DNA from: JAPHTQ01 sp050295975
GTDB lineage: Bacteria > Pseudomonadota > Gammaproteobacteria > Thiohalomonadales > Thiohalomonadaceae
NCBI GenBank assembly: GCA_050295975.1
Contig: JBNKQR010000001.1
Location: 62,001-126,000, forward strand
DNA: 64,000 bases
Direction of reading: 5' to 3'
The position numbers and the translations under genes are program-made. The notes under the pieces are model-generated. The model ran no database searches. It was not told the DNA's origin and saw nothing but the letters and a program-made list of their open reading frames with translations. Positions within the stretch are counted from its first letter, which is position 1. Every line of letters begins with the position of its first letter. Positions 25,849 to 34,316 of this stretch are shown piece by piece.

Positions 25849-26531
25849 TGGACAGTATCAGTCTTGATGTCGAAACCATCTTCACTATCGGCCCACTGGT
25901 ATTCAGTATCAGTCTGCTGACCTGTATCGCTCTGACACTTTTTCTCGGCGCACTCTTTGCGCTGCTAACTCGCCACCTGCAGCAACTACCCAATGGGGTA
26001 CAGGTTGTGCTGGAAGGGATTGTGCTCGCGCTGGAAAATGCAGTGAAGGATGTGGCTGGGAAATACACGGAGAGGATCATGCCGCTGATCGCCAGCCTCT
26101 GGCTGTTTCTGGTGGTGGCCAACCTGTTTGGACTGATCCCCGGATTCCATACGCCAACCCGCGATCTTTCTGTCACCGCAGCGCTGGCGATGCTGGTGTT
26201 CTTTTCAGTGCACTGGTTTGGCATAACCTCGCAGGGTATCGGTAGTTACTTTCGTCACTATCTAAAACCCTCGCCGCTGTTGCTGCCGTTTCACATCGTC
26301 AGTGAAATTACTCGCACCCTGGCACTGGCGGTGCGCCTGTTCGGCAACATGATGAGTCTGGAACTGACTGCACTGGTGGTGCTGGCACTGGCCGGTTTTC
26401 TGGTGCCGGTACCGATCCTGTTACTGCATGTGATCGAGGCGCTGGTGCAGGCCTACATCTTCGGCATGCTGGCGTTGATCTACATCGCCGGTGGACTTCA
26501 ATTTCGGGAAGAAGCTTCCTCAAACGAATAA
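25848..26531 (+). CDS. atpB: N-ATPase a subunit
   Basis: A 227-residue Fo a subunit with five or more membrane helices and the essential Arg in LALAVRLFGNMMSLE. It starts with GTG at 25848, overlapping the atpQ stop. The short form without a long N-terminal extension fits N-ATPases. Ion path residues are discussed under the c subunit. Confidence 0.92.
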   Translation: MDSISLDVETIFTIGPLVFSISLLTCIALTLFLGALFALLTRHLQQLPNGVQVVLEGIVLALENAVKDVAGKYTERIMPLIASLWLFLVVANLFGLIPGFHTPTRDLSVTAALAMLVFFSVHWFGITSQGIGSYFRHYLKPSPLLLPFHIVSEITRTLALAVRLFGNMMSLELTALVVLALAGFLVPVPILLLHVIEALVQAYIFGMLALIYIAGGLQFREEASSNE

Positions 26532-26553
26532 CGCATAAACCAAGGAGCACTGT

Positions 26554-26823
26554 ATGACGGATATGAACTGGATCGTACTGGCCTCAACGGTGGCGGTCAT
26601 AATCGGCATCGGCATTGGCGTGCTGGGACCGGCGATCGCCATGGGTATGGCGATCGCCAAAGCTCTGGATGCTTTGGCACGGCAGCCTGAAGCGGAGAAA
26701 CTGATCATGCGTACGTTGTTCATTGGCCTGGCGATGATCGAATCGCTGGCGATTTACGTCCTGGTCATCGTGTTGATGGTGATGTTCCGCAATCCTCTGC
26801 TGGATCTTTTGGTCGGCTCATAA
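26554..26823 (+). CDS. atpE: N-ATPase c subunit
   Basis: An 89-residue hairpin with two membrane helices and the polar loop ARQPEA. The ion-binding carboxylate is E63 followed by S64 (MIESLAIY). Many N-ATPase c subunits carry a Na+ signature with Gln in helix 1 and Thr/Ser near the Glu. Here the helix 1 position aligned with Ilyobacter Q32 is Met30 and the residue after ES is Leu. The full Na+ set is therefore missing, and H+ coupling seems more likely. AAGGAG precedes the ATG. Confidence 0.9.
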   Translation: MTDMNWIVLASTVAVIIGIGIGVLGPAIAMGMAIAKALDALARQPEAEKLIMRTLFIGLAMIESLAIYVLVIVLMVMFRNPLLDLLVGS

Positions 26824-26838
26824 AACGGAGAGCATGCC

Positions 26839-27588
26839 GTGGATATAAACTGGACGACCTTTATCCTGGAGCTTATCAATTTCCTGGTGCTGGTCTGGTT
26901 GTTAAAACATTTCTTCTACCGTCCGGTGAAGGCGGTGATCGTACGTCGTCGTCAGGAAGTGGAGGAGCAACTGGAGCAGGCCGAAGAGACACGTACCGAG
27001 GCGGATACGCTGCGTAAGCGGTATGAGAATCGTGTCTCTGAATGGGAGGATGAGCGCGAAAAGGCTCGGCAGGAACTGCGCCGCGAGATCGAAGAGGAGC
27101 GGCAGCAAATGAAGAGCGCCTTGAAACAGGAGGTTGAGGCTGAACGCAAACGTGCTGAAGTGCTGGCAGCGCGGCAGTTGAATGAACAGCAGCGGCAGGT
27201 GGAAACCCATGCTCTGGAGTTGGGGGCACGCTTTGTTTCCAAACTGCTGCAAGTGGCCGCATCACCTGAGTTGCAAGTGCGACTGTTCGAACACCTGCTC
27301 GATGAGTTACAGGATCTGCCGCAGACGCAGCGAGATGAACTGCATGCGGCGATGGAAAACAGTAAGCCGGATAAGGTGCATGTGCTAAGTGCCTTCCCCC
27401 TGGACAAGACACAACAGAAACAGATCCGAGATGGCATTGGGAAATGGACACCCCATCCACTGCACTTCGAGTTTCAGAACGACGATACCTTGATCGCTGG
27501 AGTGCGGGTGAGTATCGGTCCGTGGGTGCTGCACGCCAACCTGAACGATGAGATGAAAACCTTTGCGGCGATTGCCTATGAGCGCTGA
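26839..27588 (+). CDS. atpF: N-ATPase b subunit with C-terminal delta-like domain
   Basis: A 249-residue protein. The N-terminal membrane helix (TFILELINFLVLVWLLKHFFY) is followed by a long charged coiled coil (about 35-130) and a C-terminal domain of about 90 residues resembling the end of the delta subunit (DDTLIAGVRVSIGPWVLHAN). N-ATPase operons lack a separate delta gene, and this fused b explains that. Start is GTG at 26839 with GGAG eight bases upstream. It overlaps atpA by 11 bases. Confidence 0.88.
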   Translation: MDINWTTFILELINFLVLVWLLKHFFYRPVKAVIVRRRQEVEEQLEQAEETRTEADTLRKRYENRVSEWEDEREKARQELRREIEEERQQMKSALKQEVEAERKRAEVLAARQLNEQQRQVETHALELGARFVSKLLQVAASPELQVRLFEHLLDELQDLPQTQRDELHAAMENSKPDKVHVLSAFPLDKTQQKQIRDGIGKWTPHPLHFEFQNDDTLIAGVRVSIGPWVLHANLNDEMKTFAAIAYER

Positions 27589-29065
27589 CAGTCTGCTAGA
27601 CAAACAGGCGGAGTGGCTGGATGACTACCGTTACGGCATGCGTCTTACCGAGCAGGGTAAGGTGGTGTCGGTGGGTGATGGTATTGCCTGGATCTCCGGC
27701 CTGCCATCGGCGCAGATGGATGGCCTGGTGGTGCTTGCAGACGGCAGTCGAGCCATGGTGTTCGACCTTGGCGAAAAGCTGGTCGGTGCCGTGCTACTCG
27801 ATGAAGGGAGTGGTATTGCCTCGGGAACTACGGCGCACCTTGCCCATGAGCAGTTGAGTGTCCCCTGTGGTGACGGCCTGATTGGTCGCGTGGTGGATCC
27901 GTTAGGCCGGCCACTGGATGGGATGGGGCGAGTGACCGATGTCACCACGCGTAATGTAGAACAGCCCTCACCGCCGATTATCGCCCGCGATTTTGTGAAT
28001 CGTCCGCTCTATACCGGAATCAAACTTATCGACACGCTAGTGCCTATCGGTAAAGGACAGCGGCAGTTGATCATCGGTGACGAGGGTCTGGGGCGTACCT
28101 CCATTGCTATCGACACGATACTCAATCAGCACGACAAGGATGTGCTCTGTATCTATGTGCTGCTGGGACAGAAACGATCCACCGTGGTCAACACCATTGA
28201 AACCCTGCGTGAGCACGGGGCGCTCGATTTCACCACAGTAGTGGTGGCGGAGGCGAGCACCCTGCCGGGGATGCAATACCTCGCGCCCTTCACCGGTTGT
28301 GCCATGGCCGAGGCGTGGATGGACAGTGGTCGCGATACGCTGATCATCTACGATGACCTGAGCACCCACGCCAAACTCTATCGTGAACTCTCCCTGTTGC
28401 TGCGTCGCCCGCCGGGACGTGAGGCCTATCCCGGCGATATCTTCTCGGTGCATGCACGACTGCTTGAACGCAGTACCGCACTGAATGCAGAAAACGGCGG
28501 TGGTTCGATGACAGCACTGCCTATCGTCGAAACCCTGGAGGGGGAGATTGCCAGTTACATTCCGACCAATCTGATCTCCATTACCGATGGACAGGTCTAT
28601 CTGGATCAAAATCTCTTCTCTGGTGGTTTCCGTCCCGCTATCGACATCGCCAGTTCTGTGTCACGTATCGGTGGTCAGGCACAGCATCCACAGATCAAGG
28701 CGGAAGCGGGGCGCATGAAACTCGACTATTTGCAGTTTCTCGAACTGGAGGCATTCACCCGTTTCGGTGCGCGCCTTGAAGCATCAATGGAGAAGGCGAT
28801 TCGACGTGGGCGGGTGTTGCGTGAACTGCTCAAGCAGGATCGTCTTTCACCGCTACCGGTGGAATTTCAGATGGCCTGGCTGGTTGCGTTTAATGCGGGA
28901 CTGTTCGATAGCGTGGAGACTAATCAGATCAGCGGCATGCTGAGAAAAATGTTGCCGCAGGTGAGCAGTAGCGGCATGACCCTGGAAGATAATCGCGAGC
29001 AGTGGTTGGCAGCGGTGCGTCGCTGGCTTGAGCTGGAAGAGGAGAGCGATGGGACGCTTTCGTAA
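27578..29065 (+). CDS. atpA: N-ATPase alpha subunit with altered P-loop
   Basis: A 495-residue alpha subunit, start at 27578 within the end of atpF. Overall conserved blocks are present (GDGIAWISGLP, DPLGRPLDG, IGKGQRQLIIGD, YIPTNLISITDGQ, RPAIDIASSVSRIGG). The non-catalytic nucleotide site P-loop, usually GDRQTGKT, reads GDEGLGRT with Arg173 instead of the invariant Lys and Gly instead of Gln. This predicts weak or changed nucleotide binding at non-catalytic sites; assembly should still be possible. Confidence 0.92.
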   Translation: MSADSLLDKQAEWLDDYRYGMRLTEQGKVVSVGDGIAWISGLPSAQMDGLVVLADGSRAMVFDLGEKLVGAVLLDEGSGIASGTTAHLAHEQLSVPCGDGLIGRVVDPLGRPLDGMGRVTDVTTRNVEQPSPPIIARDFVNRPLYTGIKLIDTLVPIGKGQRQLIIGDEGLGRTSIAIDTILNQHDKDVLCIYVLLGQKRSTVVNTIETLREHGALDFTTVVVAEASTLPGMQYLAPFTGCAMAEAWMDSGRDTLIIYDDLSTHAKLYRELSLLLRRPPGREAYPGDIFSVHARLLERSTALNAENGGGSMTALPIVETLEGEIASYIPTNLISITDGQVYLDQNLFSGGFRPAIDIASSVSRIGGQAQHPQIKAEAGRMKLDYLQFLELEAFTRFGARLEASMEKAIRRGRVLRELLKQDRLSPLPVEFQMAWLVAFNAGLFDSVETNQISGMLRKMLPQVSSSGMTLEDNREQWLAAVRRWLELEEESDGTLS

Positions 29066-29891
29066 GGTTGATCAGCAACGCAAGCAGTTGCAGGAGCTCT
29101 ACGGCATCATCGACTCGATGAAGACCCTGGCGCAACTGGAACTGCACAAGCTCAACGCGGTGGTGCAACCACGCCGCGATATGGGGCGTGTGCTGGAACA
29201 GGTGGCGAGTGAGTTTCTCCATTTCTATCCGCGTCCTGCAGAGAAGCAGCAGGGAAAGACGCTATGGATGCTGGTGGGATCGGAACGTGGTTTTTGCGGC
29301 GACTTTAACAACGTGTTGATTCGCCATCTGCAACAAACATTTCCTGAGTGTCGCGATGAACCGCAACGGGTGCTGGCGGTGGGACGTAAACTCTGGTTAC
29401 GGATGGAAGAGGCGGTACCGGGTTTTATTCCATTGAGCGGTACCAGTGTCAGTGAGGAGTTGACCTCCACGCTGGCGTCGCTGGTGCACGAAACACGCAA
29501 CCAGCTGATGAAGCAGCAGGCAACCTCCTTGTATCTGATCAGTCATGGTGAGGAGCCGGGGGAGGTCTTCACTCGTCGACTGTTACCACCAGAGGAGAGT
29601 GAGGATGTCGCTGTCGGCAACATCGCGCCGCTGCTACAAACTTCCCCCGACGCCTTTTTCAGTGACTTCCTGCCGCGATACCTCTATCTCACCCTTGTCG
29701 AACTATTTACCGCTTCACTGCTGGCGGAGAACTACTACCGGGTGCAACACCTGGAAGGGGCGGTGAATCGCCTGGAAGAGCGCATCGACCTGCTTGGCGG
29801 TCGTGCGCGTTCTCTGCGTCAGGAGGAGATCACCGATGAGATCGAAACCATTCTGCTGGGTAGCGGTGAATTTACGCCATCACACATATAA
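29049..29891 (+). CDS. atpG: N-ATPase gamma subunit
   Basis: A 280-residue gamma subunit. The N-terminal helix (RKVDQQRKQLQELYGIIDSMKTLAQLEL) and the C-terminal helix (ASLLAENYYRVQHLEGAVNRLEERIDLL) would form the rotor coiled coil, with a Rossmann-like middle (LVGSERGFCGDFN). It diverges from housekeeping gamma at both ends, as N-ATPase members do. It starts at 29049 inside the end of atpA behind GAGGAG, and is the last gene of the operon. Confidence 0.9.
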   Translation: MGRFRKVDQQRKQLQELYGIIDSMKTLAQLELHKLNAVVQPRRDMGRVLEQVASEFLHFYPRPAEKQQGKTLWMLVGSERGFCGDFNNVLIRHLQQTFPECRDEPQRVLAVGRKLWLRMEEAVPGFIPLSGTSVSEELTSTLASLVHETRNQLMKQQATSLYLISHGEEPGEVFTRRLLPPEESEDVAVGNIAPLLQTSPDAFFSDFLPRYLYLTLVELFTASLLAENYYRVQHLEGAVNRLEERIDLLGGRARSLRQEEITDEIETILLGSGEFTPSHI

Positions 29892-30043
29892 CAGTCGTAA
29901 CACCACACACTGTGTATGATGATGCGTGACAGGGAGAATAGGCTCTGGATACGTACTTTCGTTCACCCGTCTCCACCATGATTTGCGGCTAGCCATTCCA
30001 CCGCAGAACCATTCAATTGTTGTGATACATGGAGGTTGTTGTT

Positions 30044-31192
30044 ATGCCAAATCCTAATGCCGTTGTCTCGTCCCTAATACGTTTTGAAACTGCACCAGAG
30101 CGCCTGACTGCGGAGTCATTACGTTCTGCTGGTGGTCTTTCCATAGAACTGGAAGGTGGGAAGCGTGCCCGTCTTGATGGAGAAAACCCCCGTTCAGCGG
30201 GCCTGGCGCAGATCCTTGAAGGTCTACACAAGCAACGTCTGCCGGTCTATCTCGAACTGGATCCTGAAACTTCGGTTATTACCCGTCTGCTTATTCCTCA
30301 TCTGACGCGCATCGCAGGGATCGGCGAGACAAAGGATGGTGCACTCGATATTCAGTTGGAACTGTCCAGTGGTCGCCATCGCCTGCCGCGCAAACAGGAA
30401 GAGTTTGCCGAACTGGAGAAACAGCTCCGGGAAGCCATGGAGAGTGGCAAGCCGGTTCTTGTCACCGAAGATGACGAGCACAACATTATCGATGTGCGTC
30501 TCTTTATGCCGAGTCCCGACGGCCCCGAGGTGCCGTTGCCTCCGTTCCCCCCTTTTCCCCCAAAGCTCCCTGAGTTTAAGCCGCTACCAGCAAACTGGTT
30601 TAAAGATTTCAGCCTGAAGCTTTGGTATTGGTGTGGCTGGCCGTGGTGGTGGATATTCAAGTGCAAATGCATCTCGCAGGCCAAGGCGCAGCAGGTATTC
30701 AATACCTTGAGTGCGACCAGTTGTGACCCTCTCACAGTTCCGCCACCGTGTATCCCGTTTCTCTATCCCGATGATGGTTGTTGGGGGCGGGCACACGAGA
30801 TGTGTCGACTGATGATCGATATGGGGCTGAAGCCGAAGAAGGTCTGGATTCAGGGCAGCCTGCATGTCAGCACGGCGAACAATCCGACCTGCAATGTCTA
30901 TTGGGGCTGGCATGTGGCCCCGACACTCTGTGTGAGAACCTCGTTCTTCAGTTCAACAACGATGGTGATCGATCCCTCTCTCTTTACCACCCCGGTGAGT
31001 AAGGCAACCTGGAAGAGTGTGCAGGGTGATCCGAGTGCGACCTTGACCGATAGTGCTGCCTCGATCTTTTACCTGTGGTGGAACAGCACCGATCCGACCT
31101 ATGTGCAGACCAATCAGGTACTGGCGACCTATCGCTTGCAGTTACAGAACCGGGCTCTGACCTACGGTCCCCCTCCTTACGCTTGCCCATAA
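30044..31192 (+). CDS. Protein-glutaminase-like protein (Gln_deamidase_2 fold)
   Basis: A 382-residue protein. The C-terminal half carries the Cys-His-Asp catalytic set of protein glutaminase/papain-like deamidases: C246 in DDGCWGRAHEM, H290 in WGWHVAP and D310 in MVIDPSLF. The N-terminal 150 residues form a charged domain that I do not recognise, joined by a proline-rich linker (PLPPFPPFPPK) and an aromatic patch (WYWCGWPWWWIF). No signal peptide is visible. The start at 30044 is set by GGAGG eight bases upstream. Such enzymes turn protein Gln into Glu and some act as toxins or effectors. It stands alone after the N-ATPase operon. Confidence 0.75.
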   Translation: MPNPNAVVSSLIRFETAPERLTAESLRSAGGLSIELEGGKRARLDGENPRSAGLAQILEGLHKQRLPVYLELDPETSVITRLLIPHLTRIAGIGETKDGALDIQLELSSGRHRLPRKQEEFAELEKQLREAMESGKPVLVTEDDEHNIIDVRLFMPSPDGPEVPLPPFPPFPPKLPEFKPLPANWFKDFSLKLWYWCGWPWWWIFKCKCISQAKAQQVFNTLSATSCDPLTVPPPCIPFLYPDDGCWGRAHEMCRLMIDMGLKPKKVWIQGSLHVSTANNPTCNVYWGWHVAPTLCVRTSFFSSTTMVIDPSLFTTPVSKATWKSVQGDPSATLTDSAASIFYLWWNSTDPTYVQTNQVLATYRLQLQNRALTYGPPPYACP

Positions 31193-31199
31193 ATGGAAA

Positions 31200-31234
31200 G
31201 GGGCAGTCCATCCCATTGTGGATGGCACTGCCCC
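31200..31234. terminator. Long hairpin between convergent genes
   Basis: GGGGCAGTCCATCC pairs with GGATGGCACTGCCCC with a single bulged base and a six-base loop. It lies 8 bases after the glutaminase-like gene and before the end of the convergent CopD-like gene. No T run follows. Confidence 0.65.
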
Positions 31235-31256
31235 ATCAATGTTCCATGTCTGGTTG

Positions 31257-31712
31257 TTACAGGTAACGCCCACCTGCACCGACGACGATAGTGATCAGGC
31301 CGATAGTCATGTTGATACCAACCAGCGTGCGGATGCGATCCAGATAATTTTTCCCCTCGGGCCACATCTGACTGGAAACGGCCTTGCGTAGTCCGCGATA
31401 GGGGCCGAAGAAGACGTAGAGATAGATGCCAATCATCAGCAGGCCGAGACCATTCATGATGTGGACATGCAGCCCTGCGGTGGCGAAGCCGCCAAGTGGT
31501 CCAAACAGCATCCAGTAACCGGTGATAAGCAGGGTGAAGATCGCTAGCCAGACCCAGAGGAAGAAACGTTCAAACACACCGATCCACAACGGCTGCCTCA
31601 ATGGTGGTTCAAGCAAACTGGCAGCAACGGGACGCAGCATCTGGTGGGCGAAAAACATACCACCAACCCAGATGACGGCGGCCAGTAGATGCAGGGATAC
31701 GGCAATACTCAT
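31257..31712 (-). CDS. CopD-family integral membrane protein
   Basis: A 151-residue protein with four membrane helices and conserved His/Trp-containing helix ends (LHLLAAVIWVGGMFFAHQML, HVHIMNGLGLL), as in the CopD-type copper-resistance/haem-like membrane family. Whether it handles copper is not shown. ATG at 31712 overlaps the stop of the preceding hydrolase gene (ATGA), so the two form one unit. Confidence 0.8.
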   Translation of the reverse strand: MSIAVSLHLLAAVIWVGGMFFAHQMLRPVAASLLEPPLRQPLWIGVFERFFLWVWLAIFTLLITGYWMLFGPLGGFATAGLHVHIMNGLGLLMIGIYLYVFFGPYRGLRKAVSSQMWPEGKNYLDRIRTLVGINMTIGLITIVVGAGGRYL

Positions 31713-32617
31713 TTCTTTGACTCCTTGGTAACAGATTTTTCCATTCCCGGTGCAGTACGAGCCAGCCAGCCCAGTACCCGGCGTATTAACTGCCGCTCCT
31801 GTCCGGTGAAATCGTGGTCTGCAGCGGCAATGCGCAGTTGACGGTAAGTGATGCTGTCGCTCGCCCTGGCGGTATAGCCTTTGGCGACGTCTCGGTAGAG
31901 GGTGTGGGCGCTAGAGTCAGCGCCGTCCTTGCGTTGCGCGGCCTGTGCCCGGCGTGAGGCGCTGGCGAGTACCGGGGCCAGGTCAAGGGTTCCAGAGATG
32001 TCGAGGATTGGTTGGCGCACTTTGGCGAGCAGGGCGGCGCCATCGAGGGCAGGGTCAGTTTGCGAAGTGCCGTCCATGCCGATGAGCACCAACCCTTTAA
32101 CCAGCAGGTTGTCACCGGCGGCCAGATAGTTGGTAGCGGCGAGTGCGCCGAGGCCGTGGCCCACCAGGGCGAGGTTGGTGATGTTGCGGCGGCTCATCTC
32201 GTCTATTGCAGCGGCAATGACTTGCTGTGACTGGGTCAGCCAGGCCTTGTCGAGACCCTTATCGCCCACTTCTGGTAGCTGGACGGCGAGGGTGGCCCAG
32301 CCCTTTTCGGGCAGGCGAGTGCGCAGCGGATGGATTACCGTAGCGCTGTCCAGATGGGACCCCCGGTCATGCAGCAGGATCACGCCGCCCTGGGGTTTGC
32401 TGCTGCTCTGGTCGAGAAACAGGGCGAAGGCCGTTTCAGCGCCGACTTTCAGCTCCAGCTTTTCGCCCTGCAATGGTGCCGTTTTCAGAGCCTCAAGCAT
32501 CACCTGGCGCGGGTTGGTCGGCCCGACGCGTGACTCTGTGGCGGCCGGTTCGGCGGCCCAGAGTGGTGGCGCGGCGAGTAATAACAGCAGTGACAGGACG
32601 GTTTTCCTGCATCTCAT
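31709..32617 (-). CDS. Exported DUF3530-like alpha/beta hydrolase
   Basis: A 302-residue protein with a signal peptide (MRCRKTVLSLLLLLAAPPLWAA). The remainder is an alpha/beta-hydrolase fold with GVILLHDRGSH and a nucleophile-elbow region LALVGHGLGALAA, where the usual Ser of GxSxG is Gly/His (GHGLG); catalytic competence is doubtful. This fits DUF3530-type proteins. The start at 32617 is chosen for the signal peptide; an upstream ATG adds 26 residues of unlike composition. It is divergent from rpe. Confidence 0.75.
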   Translation of the reverse strand: MRCRKTVLSLLLLLAAPPLWAAEPAATESRVGPTNPRQVMLEALKTAPLQGEKLELKVGAETAFALFLDQSSSKPQGGVILLHDRGSHLDSATVIHPLRTRLPEKGWATLAVQLPEVGDKGLDKAWLTQSQQVIAAAIDEMSRRNITNLALVGHGLGALAATNYLAAGDNLLVKGLVLIGMDGTSQTDPALDGAALLAKVRQPILDISGTLDLAPVLASASRRAQAAQRKDGADSSAHTLYRDVAKGYTARASDSITYRQLRIAAADHDFTGQERQLIRRVLGWLARTAPGMEKSVTKESKK

Positions 32618-32814
32618 TTTCCTGGCTCCATCGATATTAGGGTTTGTTTTTGTCCTGAAGCTCCCAAGATATGGGGGTTGTGGCTGGCGGAGCAACCCTT
32701 GTCGGTGCGCTTTGGTCGCAAATTTTCGGGTGAACAGGTAGTATTTGCGGTTCTTTTCAGGCGGCCGTCAGCTTCAGGGCGGTACGAAACATACTTTAGC
32801 AAGAGGCACACACC

Positions 32815-33507
32815 ATGGCGGATTACCAGATTGCCCCATCCATTCTTTCGGCTGACTTTGCTCGTCTGGGTGAAGAGGTCGACAACGTCCTCGCCTCCGG
32901 CGCTGACATCGTTCACTTCGATGTAATGGATAACCACTACGTTCCTAACCTGACCATCGGACCGCTGGTCTGCGAAGCGCTGCGCAAGCATGGCGTTACC
33001 GCACCTATCGATGTGCACCTGATGGTCAAGCCGGTCGACCGTATTATCCCCGACTTTGCCAAGGCGGGTGCTACCTATATCACCTTCCACCCGGAAGCCT
33101 CCGAGCACATCGACCGTACCATCGGCCTGATCAAGGAGAGCGGTTGTAAAGCGGGCCTGGTATTCAACCCGGCTACCCCGCTCGACATTCTTGAGTACAC
33201 CCTGCCCAAGCTGGACATGGTGCTGCTGATGTCGGTTAACCCGGGCTTCGGCGGACAGAAATTTATCCCTTACGTACTCGACAAGGCGCGCAAGGTTAGC
33301 GCCATGATCAAAGAGGGTGGCTACGACTGCCGTCTGGAGATCGACGGTGGTGTGGGTCCGGCCAACATCAAAGAAGTGGCCGAGGCGGGTGTTGATACCT
33401 TCGTTGCCGGTTCTGCCGTGTTCGGTAAGCGCAACGACGCGGACAAGAACCACTACGACACCATCATCAGCGAGATGCGTGCCGAGCTGGCCAAGGTCGG
33501 TAAGTAA
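32815..33507 (+). CDS. rpe: Ribulose-phosphate 3-epimerase
   Basis: A 230-residue TIM-barrel enzyme interconverting ribulose-5-phosphate and xylulose-5-phosphate in the Calvin and pentose phosphate pathways. Conserved blocks are APSILSADFARL, HFDVMDNHYVPNLT, DVHLMV, MSVNPGFGGQKFIP and EIDGGV with metal and acid/base residues in place. It is 6 bases from the phosphatase gene and probably cotranscribed with it and trpE, as in pseudomonads. Confidence 0.96.
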   Translation: MADYQIAPSILSADFARLGEEVDNVLASGADIVHFDVMDNHYVPNLTIGPLVCEALRKHGVTAPIDVHLMVKPVDRIIPDFAKAGATYITFHPEASEHIDRTIGLIKESGCKAGLVFNPATPLDILEYTLPKLDMVLLMSVNPGFGGQKFIPYVLDKARKVSAMIKEGGYDCRLEIDGGVGPANIKEVAEAGVDTFVAGSAVFGKRNDADKNHYDTIISEMRAELAKVGK

Positions 33508-33513
33508 ATCGAG

Positions 33514-34188
33514 ATGAACAGGCCCGAGATGGTTCTCATCGATCTCGACGGCACGCTGGTCGACAGCGTGCCGGACCTGACCTTTTGCGTCGACGAGATG
33601 ATGCAGGAGCTGGGGATGCCTTTGCGTGGCGAAGCGCGGGTGCGTACCTGGGTCGGTAACGGGGTGGAGCGGCTGGTGCGTCGTGCACTGACCGACAGCC
33701 TCGACGGTGAACCAGAAGACGAGTTGTTCCAGCGCGCCTACCCGATCTTCCTGCGTCTCTACGCGGAGAATACCTCGGGCCGTTCCCAGCTCTATCCGGG
33801 GGTACGTGAAGGGCTCGACTACCTGCGCAGTGCAGGATTCAAGTTGGGCTGCGTCACCAACAAGGCGGAGCAGTTTACCCTGCCTCTGCTGGAGGCGATG
33901 GAAATCCGTGACTACTTTGCCATCGTCGTTAGTGGTGACTCGCTACAGGAGAAGAAGCCACATCCGATGCCACTGCTGCATGCTGCAGAGTTCTTCGGTG
34001 TCGAACCGGGCAAGGCGTTGATGCTGGGTGACTCCATGAGTGACGTGAAGGCGGCCCGTGCGGCAGGCTTTAAGGTGGTCTGCATGAGCTACGGCTACAA
34101 CCACGGCATCGATATTCGTGAAGCAAATCCCGACGCGGTACTCGACTCCATGACAGAATTGAGTACACTACTGGAAAGCGCGGCCTAG
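33514..34188 (+). CDS. gph: Phosphoglycolate phosphatase
   Basis: A 224-residue HAD-superfamily phosphatase. Nucleophile motif DLDGTLVDS, motif II VTNK, motif III Lys in KKPHP and motif IV MLGDSMSD are all present. It removes 2-phosphoglycolate made by the RuBisCO oxygenase reaction; a glcF gene at 57.8 kb may handle the resulting glycolate. Operon order rpe-gph-trpE is conserved in gammaproteobacteria. Confidence 0.93.
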   Translation: MNRPEMVLIDLDGTLVDSVPDLTFCVDEMMQELGMPLRGEARVRTWVGNGVERLVRRALTDSLDGEPEDELFQRAYPIFLRLYAENTSGRSQLYPGVREGLDYLRSAGFKLGCVTNKAEQFTLPLLEAMEIRDYFAIVVSGDSLQEKKPHPMPLLHAAEFFGVEPGKALMLGDSMSDVKAARAAGFKVVCMSYGYNHGIDIREANPDAVLDSMTELSTLLESAA

Positions 34189-34217
34189 GCCGTCTGTCAC
34201 ACATCAGGAACAGCAAT

Positions 34218-34259
34218 ATGGAAAAGAGAGGATATTTAAGCAAACGATGGCGCGGCTGA
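34218..34259 (+). other. Possible trp leader peptide
   Basis: ATG at 34218 opens a 13-codon frame (MEKRGYLSKRWRG, stop at 34257-34259) with one Trp codon, behind an AGGA. Downstream ATCGTTTTT can pair with AAACGAT inside the frame, and GAAAAGAG can pair with CTCTTTTC, giving competing hairpins ahead of trpE. Classic leaders have two or more Trp codons, so this is only a candidate attenuator. Confidence 0.3.
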
Positions 34260-34316
34260 TTGACGCACGCGTTTTGCCTCTTTTCGTATCGTTTTTCTAC
34301 TGATGGGTGATAACTC

